NCBI RefSeq assembly: GCF_033343995.1
Contig: NZ_CP137573.1
Span: forward strand, 5,861,001 to 5,925,000
DNA from: Streptomyces sp. HUAS YS2
Lineage (GTDB): Bacteria; Actinomycetota; Actinomycetes; Streptomycetales; Streptomycetaceae
Direction of reading: 5' to 3'
Length of the DNA stretch: 64,000 nt
In this document: positions 16,802-25,536 of the stretch, in pieces
Position numbering within the stretch: the stretch's first letter is position 1
How the letters are laid out: every line of letters starts with the position of its first letter
Program-made: the position numbers and the translations under genes
Notes under the pieces: model-generated
Databases searched by the model: none
Told to the model about the DNA's origin: nothing
Seen by the model: the letters and a program-made list of their open reading frames with translations, nothing else

Positions 16802-18252
16802 GACCGTACCCCCGGGTGGTTCGTCGTACCGGCGTCCGCGGCGCGGGAGCCGTGCGTGCCGGAGCCGTACGTGCCGGGGTCGTGGGCGCCCGCCCCGGTC
16901 CGGGCCGCGCCACCGGCCTGCTGCCACAGCGCGGCGAGCGATTCGCCGGGCCGCACCGGCAGCGCCGTCCAGCCGGCCTCGCGCAGTGTGCGCAGCCGGC
17001 GCTCGACGGCGCCGCTCACCGCACCACCGGTCAGCCACTCGCCGCTGTCCAGGACGAAGGCGACCGCCGCGCCACTGCGGTGCCGCAGCCGGGCGGCCAG
17101 CGTCGCCTGCTCCTCGTCGAGGTCGCCCAGGAAGGCGATCAGCAGCCCCTCGTCGCCGCCACGCAGCACGTCGTACGCGCGCGAGAGACCGGCCCCTTCG
17201 GAGTGGTCGACGACCGCGAGGGTATCCATCATCAGGCCCGCCGTCTCGGCGGACTCCGTCGACGAACCGGCGAAGCCCTCGCCCGATTCGCCCGGCACGG
17301 CCGTGCCGTCGTCGGTGAGCAGCCGGACCGAGTAGCCCCGCTCCAGCATGTGCACCAACGCGGACGCCGCACCGGAGACCGCCCACTCGAAGGCCGACTC
17401 CGGACCGGCGCCCTGGAAGGCGATCCGGCGGGTGTCGAGCAGCACCGTGCAGCGGGACCGCTGCGGCTGCTCCTCGCGGCGCACCATCAGCTCGCCGTAG
17501 CGGGCCGTGGAGCGCCAGTGGACCCGGCGCAGGTCGTCGCCGTAGCGGTAGGTGCGCGGGATGACGTCGTCGTCGCCGGCCAGCGCCACCGAGCGCTGCC
17601 GGCCGTCGCCGTACCCGGCCGACTCGCCCGCGAGCCGCACCGGCGGCAGCGGCTCGGTGCGGGGGACGACCGTGAGGGTGTCGTACGCGCTGAACGAGCG
17701 GGTCAGCTCGCACATCCCGAACGGGTCGGTGAGCCGCAGCTGCAGCGGTCCCAGCGGAAAGCGCCCGCGCAGGTCCGAGCGGACCTTGTACGAGACCTCC
17801 CGTCGGCCGCCCGGCTCGACCCGGTCCAGCACGAACCGGGGCCGCGGCCCGAGCATGTACGGCACGTGGTCCTGGAGCATGAGCAGCCCGGTGGGCAGCC
17901 GGGAGACGTTGTCCATCCGCAGGTGCACCCGGGCCTCGGCGCCCGCGGGCACCCGGACCGGGGTCAGCCGGCGGCTGCCGGCGACCCGGTAGCGGGTCCG
18001 GTGCAGCACGAGGACGCAGATCAGCGGCAGGACGGCGAGCAGCAGGCCGACGCGGAGCAGGTCGCCCTGGCCGAGCACGTACGCGCAGACGCCCGCGGCG
18101 ACCCCGGCGGCCAGGAACGACCGGCCACGGGTGGTCAGACCGGCGAACGCGGCCCGCAGGCCGCCCCGGTCCTCCGCCTTTCGCCCGGTGTCCGGCCGCT
18201 CGCCGCCCGGAGCGCCGTCCGTCGCGGCGGCGGGTCCGGCGGCCGCCATCAC
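16798..18252 (-). CDS. DUF58 domain protein
   Basis: This 484-residue protein has two hydrophobic helices near the N-terminus (about residues 45-62 and 66-82) and the DUF58 signature ending in IPRTYRYGDDLRRVHWRSTARYGEL (split here by recognition as YRYGDDLRRVHWRST, about residues 236-250), followed by a vWA-like beta/alpha region. The start is GTG-ATG, with the GTG overlapping the moxR stop (GTGA), so translation is coupled. DUF58 proteins partner MoxR AAA ATPases in assembling membrane or exported complexes; the client here is probably the transglutaminase downstream. Confidence 0.88.
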   Translation of the reverse strand: MMAAAGPAAATDGAPGGERPDTGRKAEDRGGLRAAFAGLTTRGRSFLAAGVAAGVCAYVLGQGDLLRVGLLLAVLPLICVLVLHRTRYRVAGSRRLTPVRVPAGAEARVHLRMDNVSRLPTGLLMLQDHVPYMLGPRPRFVLDRVEPGGRREVSYKVRSDLRGRFPLGPLQLRLTDPFGMCELTRSFSAYDTLTVVPRTEPLPPVRLAGESAGYGDGRQRSVALAGDDDVIPRTYRYGDDLRRVHWRSTARYGELMVRREEQPQRSRCTVLLDTRRIAFQGAGPESAFEWAVSGAASALVHMLERGYSVRLLTDDGTAVPGESGEGFAGSSTESAETAGLMMDTLAVVDHSEGAGLSRAYDVLRGGDEGLLIAFLGDLDEEQATLAARLRHRSGAAVAFVLDSGEWLTGGAVSGAVERRLRTLREAGWTALPVRPGESLAALWQQAGGAARTGAGAHDPGTYGSGTHGSRAADAGTTNHPGVRS

Positions 18253-19268
18253 AGCCGCCGGGTGCCGGGCTGCTGCTGGCCGTACAGCGGGCCGGCGGGC
18301 GGCGCGGCCTGCGGCACCGGGGTGCGCTGGAGGATGTCGCGGACGACCTGATCGGCGCTGCGCCGGTTCAGCTGGGCCTGCGCGGTCGGCAGCAGCCGGT
18401 GCGCGAGGACCGGGGCGGCCAGCGCCTGGAGGTCGTCGGGCAGCACGTAGTCGCGGCCGCTGAGCGCGGCGGACGCCTTGGCGGCGCGGAGCAGGTGCAG
18501 CGTGGCGCGCGGCGACGCCCCGAGTCTCAGATCGGGGTGGTTGCGGGTGGCCGCGACCAGGTCGACGGCGTACCGGCGCACCGCGTCGGCGACGTGCACC
18601 GTGCGGACCGCGTCGATCAGCTTCACGATGTCATGGGCGTGCGCCACCGGCTGGAGGTCGTCCAGCGGGGAGACCGAGCCGTGCACGTCGAGCATCTGGA
18701 GCTCGGCCTCGGGGCTCGGGTACCCCATCGAGACGCGGGCCATGAAGCGGTCCCGCTGCGCCTCGGGCAGCGGGTACGTGCCCTCCATCTCCACCGGGTT
18801 CTGGGTGGCCACCACCATGAACGGGCTGGGCAGCTCGTACGTCTGCCCGTCGATCGTGACCTGCCGCTCCTCCATGGACTCCAGGAGGGCCGACTGGGTC
18901 TTCGGCGAGGCGCGGTTGATCTCGTCACCGATGACGATCTGCGCGAAGATCGCGCCCGGCTTGAACTCGAAGTCGCGCCGCTGCTGGTCGTAGATCGACA
19001 CACCCGTGATGTCCGAGGGCAGCAGGTCCGGCGTGAACTGGATCCGCCGCACCGAGCAGTCCACGGACCGCGCCAGCGTCTTGGCCAGCATGGTCTTGCC
19101 GACGCCGGGGACGTCCTCGATCAGCAGGTGTCCCTCCGCGAGCAGCACGGTCAGGGCAAGGCGTACGACCTCGGGCTTGCCCTCGATCACGCTCTCCACC
19201 GACCGGCGCACCCGCTCCGCTGTGGTGGTCAGATCTGAGAGGCTCGCTCGCTCGTCATAGGTCGTCAC
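18249..19268 (-). CDS. MoxR family AAA+ ATPase
   Basis: This 339-residue chaperone-like ATPase contains Walker A GVPGVGKT-type VPGVGKTML, Walker B IVIGDEINRASPKTQSALLE, the sensor MVVATQNPVEMEGTYPLPEAQ and an arginine-finger QRDRFMARV segment. The GTG at 19268 is preceded by GAGGAGG with 6-base spacing and is preferred to the ATG nine codons earlier. It is the first gene of the moxR-DUF58-transglutaminase operon. MoxR proteins remodel or metallate partner complexes, and the coupled overlaps suggest stoichiometric expression. Confidence 0.93.
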   Translation of the reverse strand: MTTYDERASLSDLTTTAERVRRSVESVIEGKPEVVRLALTVLLAEGHLLIEDVPGVGKTMLAKTLARSVDCSVRRIQFTPDLLPSDITGVSIYDQQRRDFEFKPGAIFAQIVIGDEINRASPKTQSALLESMEERQVTIDGQTYELPSPFMVVATQNPVEMEGTYPLPEAQRDRFMARVSMGYPSPEAELQMLDVHGSVSPLDDLQPVAHAHDIVKLIDAVRTVHVADAVRRYAVDLVAATRNHPDLRLGASPRATLHLLRAAKASAALSGRDYVLPDDLQALAAPVLAHRLLPTAQAQLNRRSADQVVRDILQRTPVPQAAPPAGPLYGQQQPGTRRL

Positions 19269-19422
19269 CCGGCCCTCCTCGCCGAAACGCGACACCGCGT
19301 CCCCAGTGGTTCCGAGGGGGTGTCACACCGGCATTCTTGTTCGCTCGCCGCGTCGTGTCACTCGCCTGTGGACAAGTGCCGCGGATATGCCGGGGTTTGC
19401 CGGATTACGACGGGCCGAGACA

Positions 19423-19456
19423 GGCTCCGGCACCGGTCGGGACCGGTGCCGGAGCC
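19423..19456 (-). terminator. Terminator after beta-carbonic anhydrase
   Basis: A 16-bp perfect stem (GGCTCCGGCACCGGTC / GACCGGTGCCGGAGCC) with a minimal loop begins 7 bp after the carbonic anhydrase stop on the reverse strand. Confidence 0.82.
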
Positions 19457-19463
19457 CCGGGCG

Positions 19464-20012
19464 CTACGCCGGGTCGATCTCCCGCAGCAGGCCCGTGTGC
19501 ACGTCGAAGACGAAGCCGCGGACGTCGTCGCTGTGCAGCAGGAAGGGCGAGGTCCGCACCCGCTGCATGGACTGGCGCACGTCCTGGTCGACGTCGCGGA
19601 AGGCCTCCACGGCCCAGGCCGGCCGCTGGCCGACCTCCATCTCCAGCTCGTGCCGGAACTCCTCGGTGAGGGACTCCAGACCGCAGCCGGTGTGGTGGAT
19701 CAGCACCACGCTGCGCGTGCCGAGGGCGCGCTGGCTGATGGTGAGGGAGCGGATCACGTCGTCGGTGACCACGCCGCCCGCGTTGCGGATGGTGTGGCAG
19801 TCGCCGAGCTCGAGGCCGAGCGCGGCGTGCAGGTCGAGACGGGCGTCCATGCAGGCGACGACGGCGACGTTCAGGACGGGGCGGGCGTCCATGCCGGGGT
19901 CGGTGAAGCCGGCGGCGTAGCGCTCGTTCGCCTCGACGAGGCGGTCGGTGACGGACCCGTCGGAGCGTATGGCGTCGGCGGTGTCGGCTGAGGGGTGCGC
20001 GGAGGTCGACAT
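19464..20012 (-). CDS. Beta-class carbonic anhydrase
   Basis: This 182-residue protein interconverts CO2 and bicarbonate. It has the zinc ligand Cys and the Asp/Arg dyad in VACMDARLD, then the second zinc-binding His/Cys pair in LIHHTGCG, and the conserved RNAGGVVTDDVIRSL. The ATG at 20012 is supported by TAACGT 7 bases upstream (leaderless); an upstream GTG at 20033 is possible. The length fits the short beta-CA group, as in mycobacterial Rv1284-like proteins. It is divergent from the dcw cluster and ends at a strong hairpin. Confidence 0.9.
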   Translation of the reverse strand: MSTSAHPSADTADAIRSDGSVTDRLVEANERYAAGFTDPGMDARPVLNVAVVACMDARLDLHAALGLELGDCHTIRNAGGVVTDDVIRSLTISQRALGTRSVVLIHHTGCGLESLTEEFRHELEMEVGQRPAWAVEAFRDVDQDVRQSMQRVRTSPFLLHSDDVRGFVFDVHTGLLREIDPA

Positions 20013-20344
20013 GTCTATGACGTTAGTGGTCACGTTCCGCCCCGGCCCGCTGTGAGAGCGGACAAAGAACGTCAATGAGGCTTGTTGTGAGGTAACCCAC
20101 AGGCGGGTGGAAGGTGGGTCCGAACGGGTGAGGTGTCCGATTTGCCCATCGGTCCCCGACGCCCCCGGCGACGCGCCAGCCGGTTGATTGACCGCACCGA
20201 CCTGTGGACTAAAGTGACGCGCAGTTCACGGAGACATTGCGCGATTTCAGTGGTTTCTCCCCGCGTGGGCGGCGGCTGCGTACGGGGGGCCCGGCTGTGA
20301 CCCCGGCTGTACGGAGCGCCGCGCCGGATTCTGAGAGGGCGGCT
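20013..20344. other. Divergent gap between carbonic anhydrase and dcw cluster
   Basis: It contains the leaderless promoter of the carbonic anhydrase (TAACGT, reverse strand, 20020-20025) and a forward promoter at 20188-20215, and leaves an approximately 120-base leader before rsmH. No mraZ gene or other open frame is supported, so the usual bacterial mraZ is missing from the head of this cluster. Confidence 0.6.
20188..20215 (+). promoter_or_regulatory. Sigma-70-type promoter of the dcw cluster
   Basis: TTGACC (20188-20193), a 16-bp spacer and TAAAGT (20210-20215) fit the HrdB consensus. It is the best promoter-like sequence upstream of rsmH and faces the whole division and cell-wall cluster. 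Confidence 0.6.
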
Positions 20345-21304
20345 TTGAGCAACGACCGACACGTCCCGGTGATGCTCCAGCGGTGCCTGGACATGTTGGC
20401 CCCCGCACTGCAACGGCCGGGCGCGGTCGTCGTCGACTGCACGCTCGGGCTCGGCGGACACAGCGAGGAGCTGCTGCGGCAGTTCCCCGAGGTGCGGCTG
20501 ATCGCCCTGGACCGGGACAAGGAGGCGCTGCGCCTCTCCGGCGAGCGGCTCGCCCCGTACGGCGAACGCGCCACCCTCGTGCACGCGGTGTACGACGAGC
20601 TCCCCGAGGTCCTCGACCGGCTCGGCGTCCCGCGCGTCGACGGGGTCCTGTTCGACCTCGGCGTCTCCTCCATGCAGCTGGACGAGGCCGACCGCGGCTT
20701 CGCCTACGCGCAGGACGCCCCGCTCGACATGCGCATGGACCAGACGACCGGGATCAGCGCCGCCGAGGTGCTCAACACCTACCCGGCCGGCGAGCTGGTC
20801 CGGATCCTGCGGGCGTACGGCGAGGAGAAGCAGGCCAAGCGGATCGTCTCGGCGATCGTGCGGGAGCGCGAGAAGGAGCCGTTCAGCAACAGCGCCCGGC
20901 TGGTCGAGCTGATCCGCGACGCGCTGCCGCAGGCCGCCAAGCGCACCGGCGGCAACCCGGCCAAGCGCACCTTCCAGGCCCTGCGCATCGAGGTGAACCG
21001 CGAGCTGGAGGCGGTCGAGAACGCGATCCCCGCGGCCGTGAAGGCGGTCCGGGTGGGCGGCCGGGTCGTCGTCCTGTCGTACCAGTCGCTGGAGGACCGG
21101 ATCGTCAAGCAGGTCTTCGCGGCGGGCGCGGCGAACACCGCGCCGCCCGGCCTGCCGGTGATCCCCGAGCAGTACCAGCCCCGCCTGAAGCTGCTGACCC
21201 GTGGCGCCGAGCTGCCCACGGAGCAGGAGATCGCGGAGAACCGACGGGCGGCCCCGGCCCGGCTGCGCGGTGCGGAGCGGATCCGGGAGGACGAGCCTTC
21301 GTGA
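20345..21304 (+). CDS. rsmH: 16S rRNA (cytosine(1402)-N4)-methyltransferase RsmH (MraW)
   Basis: This 319-residue SAM-dependent enzyme methylates N4 of C1402 in 16S rRNA. Motifs include VPVMLQRCLDML at the start, DCTLGLGGHSEELL (SAM-binding), IALDRDKEAL, VDGVLFDLGVSSMQLD and GGNPAKRTFQALRIEVN. A TTG start at 20345 (just before SNDRHVPVM, with GAGAGGG upstream) fits homologues; GTG at 20297 and TTG at 20237 are alternatives that add non-conserved residues. It heads the forward dcw cluster, 16 bp before ftsL. Confidence 0.92.
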   Translation: MSNDRHVPVMLQRCLDMLAPALQRPGAVVVDCTLGLGGHSEELLRQFPEVRLIALDRDKEALRLSGERLAPYGERATLVHAVYDELPEVLDRLGVPRVDGVLFDLGVSSMQLDEADRGFAYAQDAPLDMRMDQTTGISAAEVLNTYPAGELVRILRAYGEEKQAKRIVSAIVREREKEPFSNSARLVELIRDALPQAAKRTGGNPAKRTFQALRIEVNRELEAVENAIPAAVKAVRVGGRVVVLSYQSLEDRIVKQVFAAGAANTAPPGLPVIPEQYQPRLKLLTRGAELPTEQEIAENRRAAPARLRGAERIREDEPS

Positions 21305-21320
21305 GGAACGGGGAAGCACG

Positions 21321-21851
21321 GTGACGAAGCAGGGGCCACTGAAGGGGCGGGCCGCGCGGCTCGGGCGGTTCATGCCGTCGGGGCCCAGCACCGCGGCCCG
21401 GACCCCGTTCGTCCTGCTCGTCGTCGTGCTCCTCGGCGGCGGCCTGATCACCCTGCTGCTGCTGAACTCCGCCCTCAACCAGGGCTCCTTCAAGCTGCGC
21501 GACCTCAAGTCCCGCACCACCGAGCTGACCGACGAGGAGCAGGCCCTCCAGCGGGACGTGGACGACTACTCCGCGCCCGACGCGCTGGAGCGCCGGGCCC
21601 GCGAGCTGGGCATGGTGCCGGGCGGCAGCCCCGCCTTCCTGGACCCGGACGGCAAGGTCCGCGGTGAGCGCTCGGAGGCGTCCGCCCCGCCGCCGGAACC
21701 CTCCCCGACGCCCAGCGGCACCCCGCCGCGCACGCCCCCGCCCGCCGCCGGCAAGCCGCAGCCGAACGCCCAGCAGAACACCCCGCCGAACGCTCGGCAG
21801 GACCCCGCGACACTCCCGACCGCGCCCGCCCCGACGACCTCCGGCAGGTGA
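21321..21851 (+). CDS. ftsL: Cell division protein FtsL-like
   Basis: This 176-residue bitopic membrane protein has a basic cytoplasmic N-terminus, one transmembrane helix (about residues 29-48), and a coiled-coil region (SFKLRDLKSRTTELTDEEQALQRDV split around residues 55-79). After a membrane-proximal LERRARELGMVPGG motif typical of FtsL/DivIC, a Pro/Ala/Asn-rich tail of about 70 residues follows. The GTG start at 21321 has GGGGAAG upstream. It lies between rsmH and ftsI and should help activate septal peptidoglycan synthesis by FtsW-FtsI. The long Pro-rich tail is unusual compared with E. coli FtsL. Confidence 0.82.
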   Translation: MTKQGPLKGRAARLGRFMPSGPSTAARTPFVLLVVVLLGGGLITLLLLNSALNQGSFKLRDLKSRTTELTDEEQALQRDVDDYSAPDALERRARELGMVPGGSPAFLDPDGKVRGERSEASAPPPEPSPTPSGTPPRTPPPAAGKPQPNAQQNTPPNARQDPATLPTAPAPTTSGR

Positions 21852-21855
21852 CGCA

Positions 21856-23820
21856 GTGCCCCCCAAGGAACCCCCGCGCCGCCGGGTCCCCGGCCCCGCG
21901 CGCCCCCGGACCCCGTCCGCCGCGCCCCGCCCGGCCGCCCGCCGCCCGGCCCGCCCCGCCGCCCGCCCCGCGTCCCGGCCGCGGCCGAGGGCGCGCACCA
22001 TCAAGCTCGGCAGCCCGCGGCCCCGGCTCCGCCTCGTCTCGCTCGGCCTGACCCTCGTCATGCTGGCCTTCGTGGTCCGGCTGCTCCAGGTCCAGGCCGT
22101 CGACGCAGCCGCGTACGCGGCCAAGGCCGAGAAGCACCGCTACCAGGAGTACACGCTCTCCGCAGACCGCGGCGAGATCACCGACCGGGCCGGCATCGCG
22201 CTCGCCGCCAGCGTCGACGCGTACGACATCACCGCCGACCCGAAGCTCTTCACGCCCGAGGAGAGCAAGCGCCCCGACGCCCCCGAGCAGGCCGCCGCGC
22301 TCCTCGCGCCGCTGCTCGGCAAGGAGCCCGCCGAACTCGCCAAGAAGCTGCGCACCCCCAAGTCCCGCTACGCGCTGCTCGCCCGCCGGCAGACCCCTCA
22401 GGTCTGGAACCAGATCAAGGACCTGAAGAAGGTCTACGCCCAGAAGTCCCGGCCCTCCCAGGGCGGCAACGGGATCAACCTGCTCGGCGGCATCCTCAGC
22501 GAGCCCAGCACCAAGCGCGTGTACCCGAACGGCGAACTCGCCGCCGGGATACTGGGGTACGTCAACGCCGAGGGCCGCGGTGCGGGCGGCCTGGAGTCCA
22601 TGCTCGACAAGGAGCTGGCCGGCAAGGACGGCAAGATTCGCTACGCCCAGTCCGGCGGCCGCGAGGTCCCGACCGCCGGCTCCCGCGGCACCCCGGCCGT
22701 GCCCGGCGACGACATCGAGCTGACGATCGACCGGGACATCCAGTGGGCCGCCCAGCAGGCCATCACCGCGCAGGTGAAGAAGTCCCGGGCGGACCGCGGC
22801 TACGTGATAGTGCAGGACACGAAGACCGGCGAGGTGCTGGCCATGGCCAACGCCCCCGGCTTCGACCCGAACGACCTCAGCCAGGCCAACTCAGCCGCCA
22901 TGGGCAACGCCGCCCTCCAGGACGCGTACGAGCCCGGCTCCACCAGCAAGGTCATGTCCATGGCCGCCGTGCTCGAGGAGGGCGCGGCCGCCGCCGACAC
23001 CCACGTCACCGTCCCCAACCGGCTGCACCGCGGCGACCGGCTCTTCAAGGACGACATCGACCACGAAACCTGGTACCTGACCCTGAGCGGCGTCCTCGCC
23101 AAGTCCAGCAACATCGGCACCATCCTGGCCACCGGCCAGCTCGGGGACACCCAGGCCGAGTCGAACAAGGTCCTCCACTCGTACCTGCGCAAGTTCGGCA
23201 TCGGCAGCCCGACCGGGCTCGGCTACCCCGGCGAGACCCCCGGCATCCTCGCCCCGCCGCAGAAGTGGTCGACCTCGCAGCAGTACACGATCCCGTTCGG
23301 CCAGGGCCTGTCCATCAACGCGATGCAGGCCACCTCCGTCTACTCGACCATCGCCAACGGCGGGGTCCGGATCGAGCCGACGCTGGTCCGCGGCACCAAG
23401 GGGCCCGACGGGCGGTTCACCCCGTCCGCCGAGCCCAAGCAGACCCGGGTGGTCAGCGAGAAGACCGCGAAGACCCTCGCGCAGATGCTGGAGTCCGTGG
23501 TCGGCGACGAGGAGGGCACCGGCACCAAGGCCGCCATCCCCGGCTACCGCGTCGCCGGCAAGACCGGAACGGCCAACCGGGTCGACCCCGAACTCGGCCG
23601 CTACAACGGCTACACGGCCTCCTTCGCCGGCTTCGCCCCCGCCGACAAGCCCCGCATCACGGTCTACTGCGCCATCCAGAACCCGACCAAGGGCAGTCAC
23701 TTCGGCGGCCAGATCTGCGGCCCCATCTACAAGCAGGTCATGGAGTTCGCCCTCAAGACCCTGCACGTCGCCCCGACCGGCGCCGAACCGCCCCGGCTTC
23801 CGGTCGCCTTCAAGCCCTGA
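21856..23820 (+). CDS. ftsI: Penicillin-binding protein FtsI (septal transpeptidase)
   Basis: This 654-residue class B PBP cross-links septal peptidoglycan. Catalytic motifs are SxxK Ser362-Lys365 (GSTSKVMS), SSN at 417-419 (KSSNIGT) and KTGT at 569-572 (AGKTGTANR). The N-terminus is an Arg/Pro/Ala-rich cytoplasmic stretch of about 50 residues, followed by one transmembrane helix (about 57-77) and the dimerisation domain. The GTG start at 21856 sits 4 bp after the ftsL stop. It works with FtsW and FtsL at the septum. Confidence 0.94.
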   Translation: MPPKEPPRRRVPGPARPRTPSAAPRPAARRPARPAARPASRPRPRARTIKLGSPRPRLRLVSLGLTLVMLAFVVRLLQVQAVDAAAYAAKAEKHRYQEYTLSADRGEITDRAGIALAASVDAYDITADPKLFTPEESKRPDAPEQAAALLAPLLGKEPAELAKKLRTPKSRYALLARRQTPQVWNQIKDLKKVYAQKSRPSQGGNGINLLGGILSEPSTKRVYPNGELAAGILGYVNAEGRGAGGLESMLDKELAGKDGKIRYAQSGGREVPTAGSRGTPAVPGDDIELTIDRDIQWAAQQAITAQVKKSRADRGYVIVQDTKTGEVLAMANAPGFDPNDLSQANSAAMGNAALQDAYEPGSTSKVMSMAAVLEEGAAAADTHVTVPNRLHRGDRLFKDDIDHETWYLTLSGVLAKSSNIGTILATGQLGDTQAESNKVLHSYLRKFGIGSPTGLGYPGETPGILAPPQKWSTSQQYTIPFGQGLSINAMQATSVYSTIANGGVRIEPTLVRGTKGPDGRFTPSAEPKQTRVVSEKTAKTLAQMLESVVGDEEGTGTKAAIPGYRVAGKTGTANRVDPELGRYNGYTASFAGFAPADKPRITVYCAIQNPTKGSHFGGQICGPIYKQVMEFALKTLHVAPTGAEPPRLPVAFKP

Positions 23821-23862
23821 CCGCACGTCCTGACACCGAGCCCAGATCCGGTGGGAGCACCA

Positions 23863-25536
23863 GTGAGAACGATCACCTCCGATTCCGGGAACCGGAAGCC
23901 CGACCCCCGCACCCCCGAGGGTCCATTTAGCCCTGCGCAGGGTGCGCCCGGTACGCTCACCGCCGTGCCACAAGCTGATCAGTACCGAACCACCCCGCCC
24001 CGCCCGGCGCAGCCCTCCCCGACCCCGCTCGGCGAGCTGGCCGCACGGCTGGGTGTCGAGACCGCGGGCCAGGCCGAGGTGACCGGGATCACCCACGACT
24101 CGCGGGCGGTACGCCCCGGGGACGTGTACGCGGCCCTGCCCGGCGCCCGGCTGCACGGCGCCGACTTCGCCGCCCAGGCCGCCGGCCTCGGCGCCGTCGC
24201 GATCCTCACCGACCCGAGCGGCGCCGAGCGCGCCGCCGCGACCGGCCTGCCGGTCCTGGCGGTCGAGGACCCGCGCGGCCGGATGGGCGAGCTGGCCGCC
24301 GAGATCTACGGCCGGCCCGGCGCCGGCCTGCTCCAGCTCGGCATCACCGGCACCTCCGGCAAGACCACCACGGCCTACCTCGTCGAGGGCGGGCTGCGGG
24401 CGGCCGGCCGGAGGACCGGACTCATCGGCACCGTCGAGATGCGGATCGGCGACGAGCGCATCAAGTCGGAGCGCACCACCCCCGAGGCCACCGACCTCCA
24501 GGCGCTGTTCGCGGTCATGCGCGAACGCGGCGTCGACTCGGTCGCCATGGAGGTCTCCAGCCACGCCCTCGTGCTCGGCCGGGTCGACGGCTGCGTCTTC
24601 GACGTCGCCGTCTTCAACAACCTCAGCCCGGAACACATGGAGTTCCACTCCGACATGGAGGACTACTTCCGGGCCAAGGCACAGCTCTTCACGCCGAAAC
24701 GCAGCGAGCAGGGCGTGATCAACCTCGACGACGAGTACGGCCGCCGGCTGGCGAAGGAGGCCGGCGTCCCGGTCACCACCTTCTCCGCCGCGGGCGACCC
24801 GGCCGCCGACTGGCGCGCCGAGGACGTCGTCCTGGGCGCCGCCGACTCGACGTTCACCGCCGTCGGCCCCAAGGGCGAGCGGATCTCCGCCACCGCCCCG
24901 CTGCCCGGCCCGTTCAACGTCGCCAACACCCTCGCCGCGATCGTCACCCTGGCAGCCGCCGGGCTCGACCCGCAGACCGCCGCCGACGGCGTGGCCGCCG
25001 TGCCCGGCGTGCCCGGCCGCCTGGAGCGCGTCGACGCGGGCCAGCCGTACCTCGCGGTCGTCGACTACGCGCACAAGACGGACGCCGTCGAGTCGGTGCT
25101 GCGCTCGCTGCGCGAGGTCACCGAGGGCCGGCTGCACGTCGTCATCGGCTGCGGCGGCGACCGGGACACCACCAAGCGCGGCCCGATGGGCGCCGCCGCC
25201 GCCCGGCTCGCCGACACCGCCGTACTGACCTCCGACAACCCGCGCTCCGAGGACCCACTGGCGATCCTGCTCGCGATGCTCGCGGGCGCCGCCGAGGTGC
25301 CCTCGGGCGAGCGCGGCGACGTCCTGGTCGAACCCGACCGGGCCGCCGCCATCGCCGCGGCCGTGTCCCGCGCGCGGCCGGGCGACACCGTCCTGGTCGC
25401 GGGCAAGGGCCACGAGCAGGGCCAGGACGTCGCCGGGGTGGTCCGCCCCTTCGACGACCGCGAGGTGCTGCGCGCCGCGATCGCCCATCAGCAGAACGCA
25501 CCGTCGTCACGAGACCAGTCAGGGATGCAGCAGTGA
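23863..25536 (+). CDS. murE: UDP-MurNAc-L-Ala-D-Glu:diaminopimelate ligase MurE
   Basis: The protein (557 residues from this start) adds diaminopimelate to UDP-MurNAc-dipeptide. It has the Mur ligase domains: the N-terminal THDSRAVRPGDVYAALPG, the ATP-binding GITGTSGKTTTAYL, the carbamylated-Lys region VAMEVSSHALVLGRV, FNNLSPEHMEFHSDME and the C-terminal DNPRSEDP motif that selects diaminopimelate. The GTG at 23863 has GGGAG upstream. A later GTG at 23965 is preceded at 7 bases by TACGCT, which could be a leaderless internal promoter and an alternative start. It overlaps murF by 4 bp. Confidence 0.93.
   Translation: MRTITSDSGNRKPDPRTPEGPFSPAQGAPGTLTAVPQADQYRTTPPRPAQPSPTPLGELAARLGVETAGQAEVTGITHDSRAVRPGDVYAALPGARLHGADFAAQAAGLGAVAILTDPSGAERAAATGLPVLAVEDPRGRMGELAAEIYGRPGAGLLQLGITGTSGKTTTAYLVEGGLRAAGRRTGLIGTVEMRIGDERIKSERTTPEATDLQALFAVMRERGVDSVAMEVSSHALVLGRVDGCVFDVAVFNNLSPEHMEFHSDMEDYFRAKAQLFTPKRSEQGVINLDDEYGRRLAKEAGVPVTTFSAAGDPAADWRAEDVVLGAADSTFTAVGPKGERISATAPLPGPFNVANTLAAIVTLAAAGLDPQTAADGVAAVPGVPGRLERVDAGQPYLAVVDYAHKTDAVESVLRSLREVTEGRLHVVIGCGGDRDTTKRGPMGAAAARLADTAVLTSDNPRSEDPLAILLAMLAGAAEVPSGERGDVLVEPDRAAAIAAAVSRARPGDTVLVAGKGHEQGQDVAGVVRPFDDREVLRAAIAHQQNAPSSRDQSGMQQ

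Noticed and set aside
16802..17713. Extension of the transglutaminase frame to 17713
   Set aside because: It overlaps the intact DUF58 gene and codes for low-complexity Arg/Gly-rich sequence; the ATGA overlap marks the real start.
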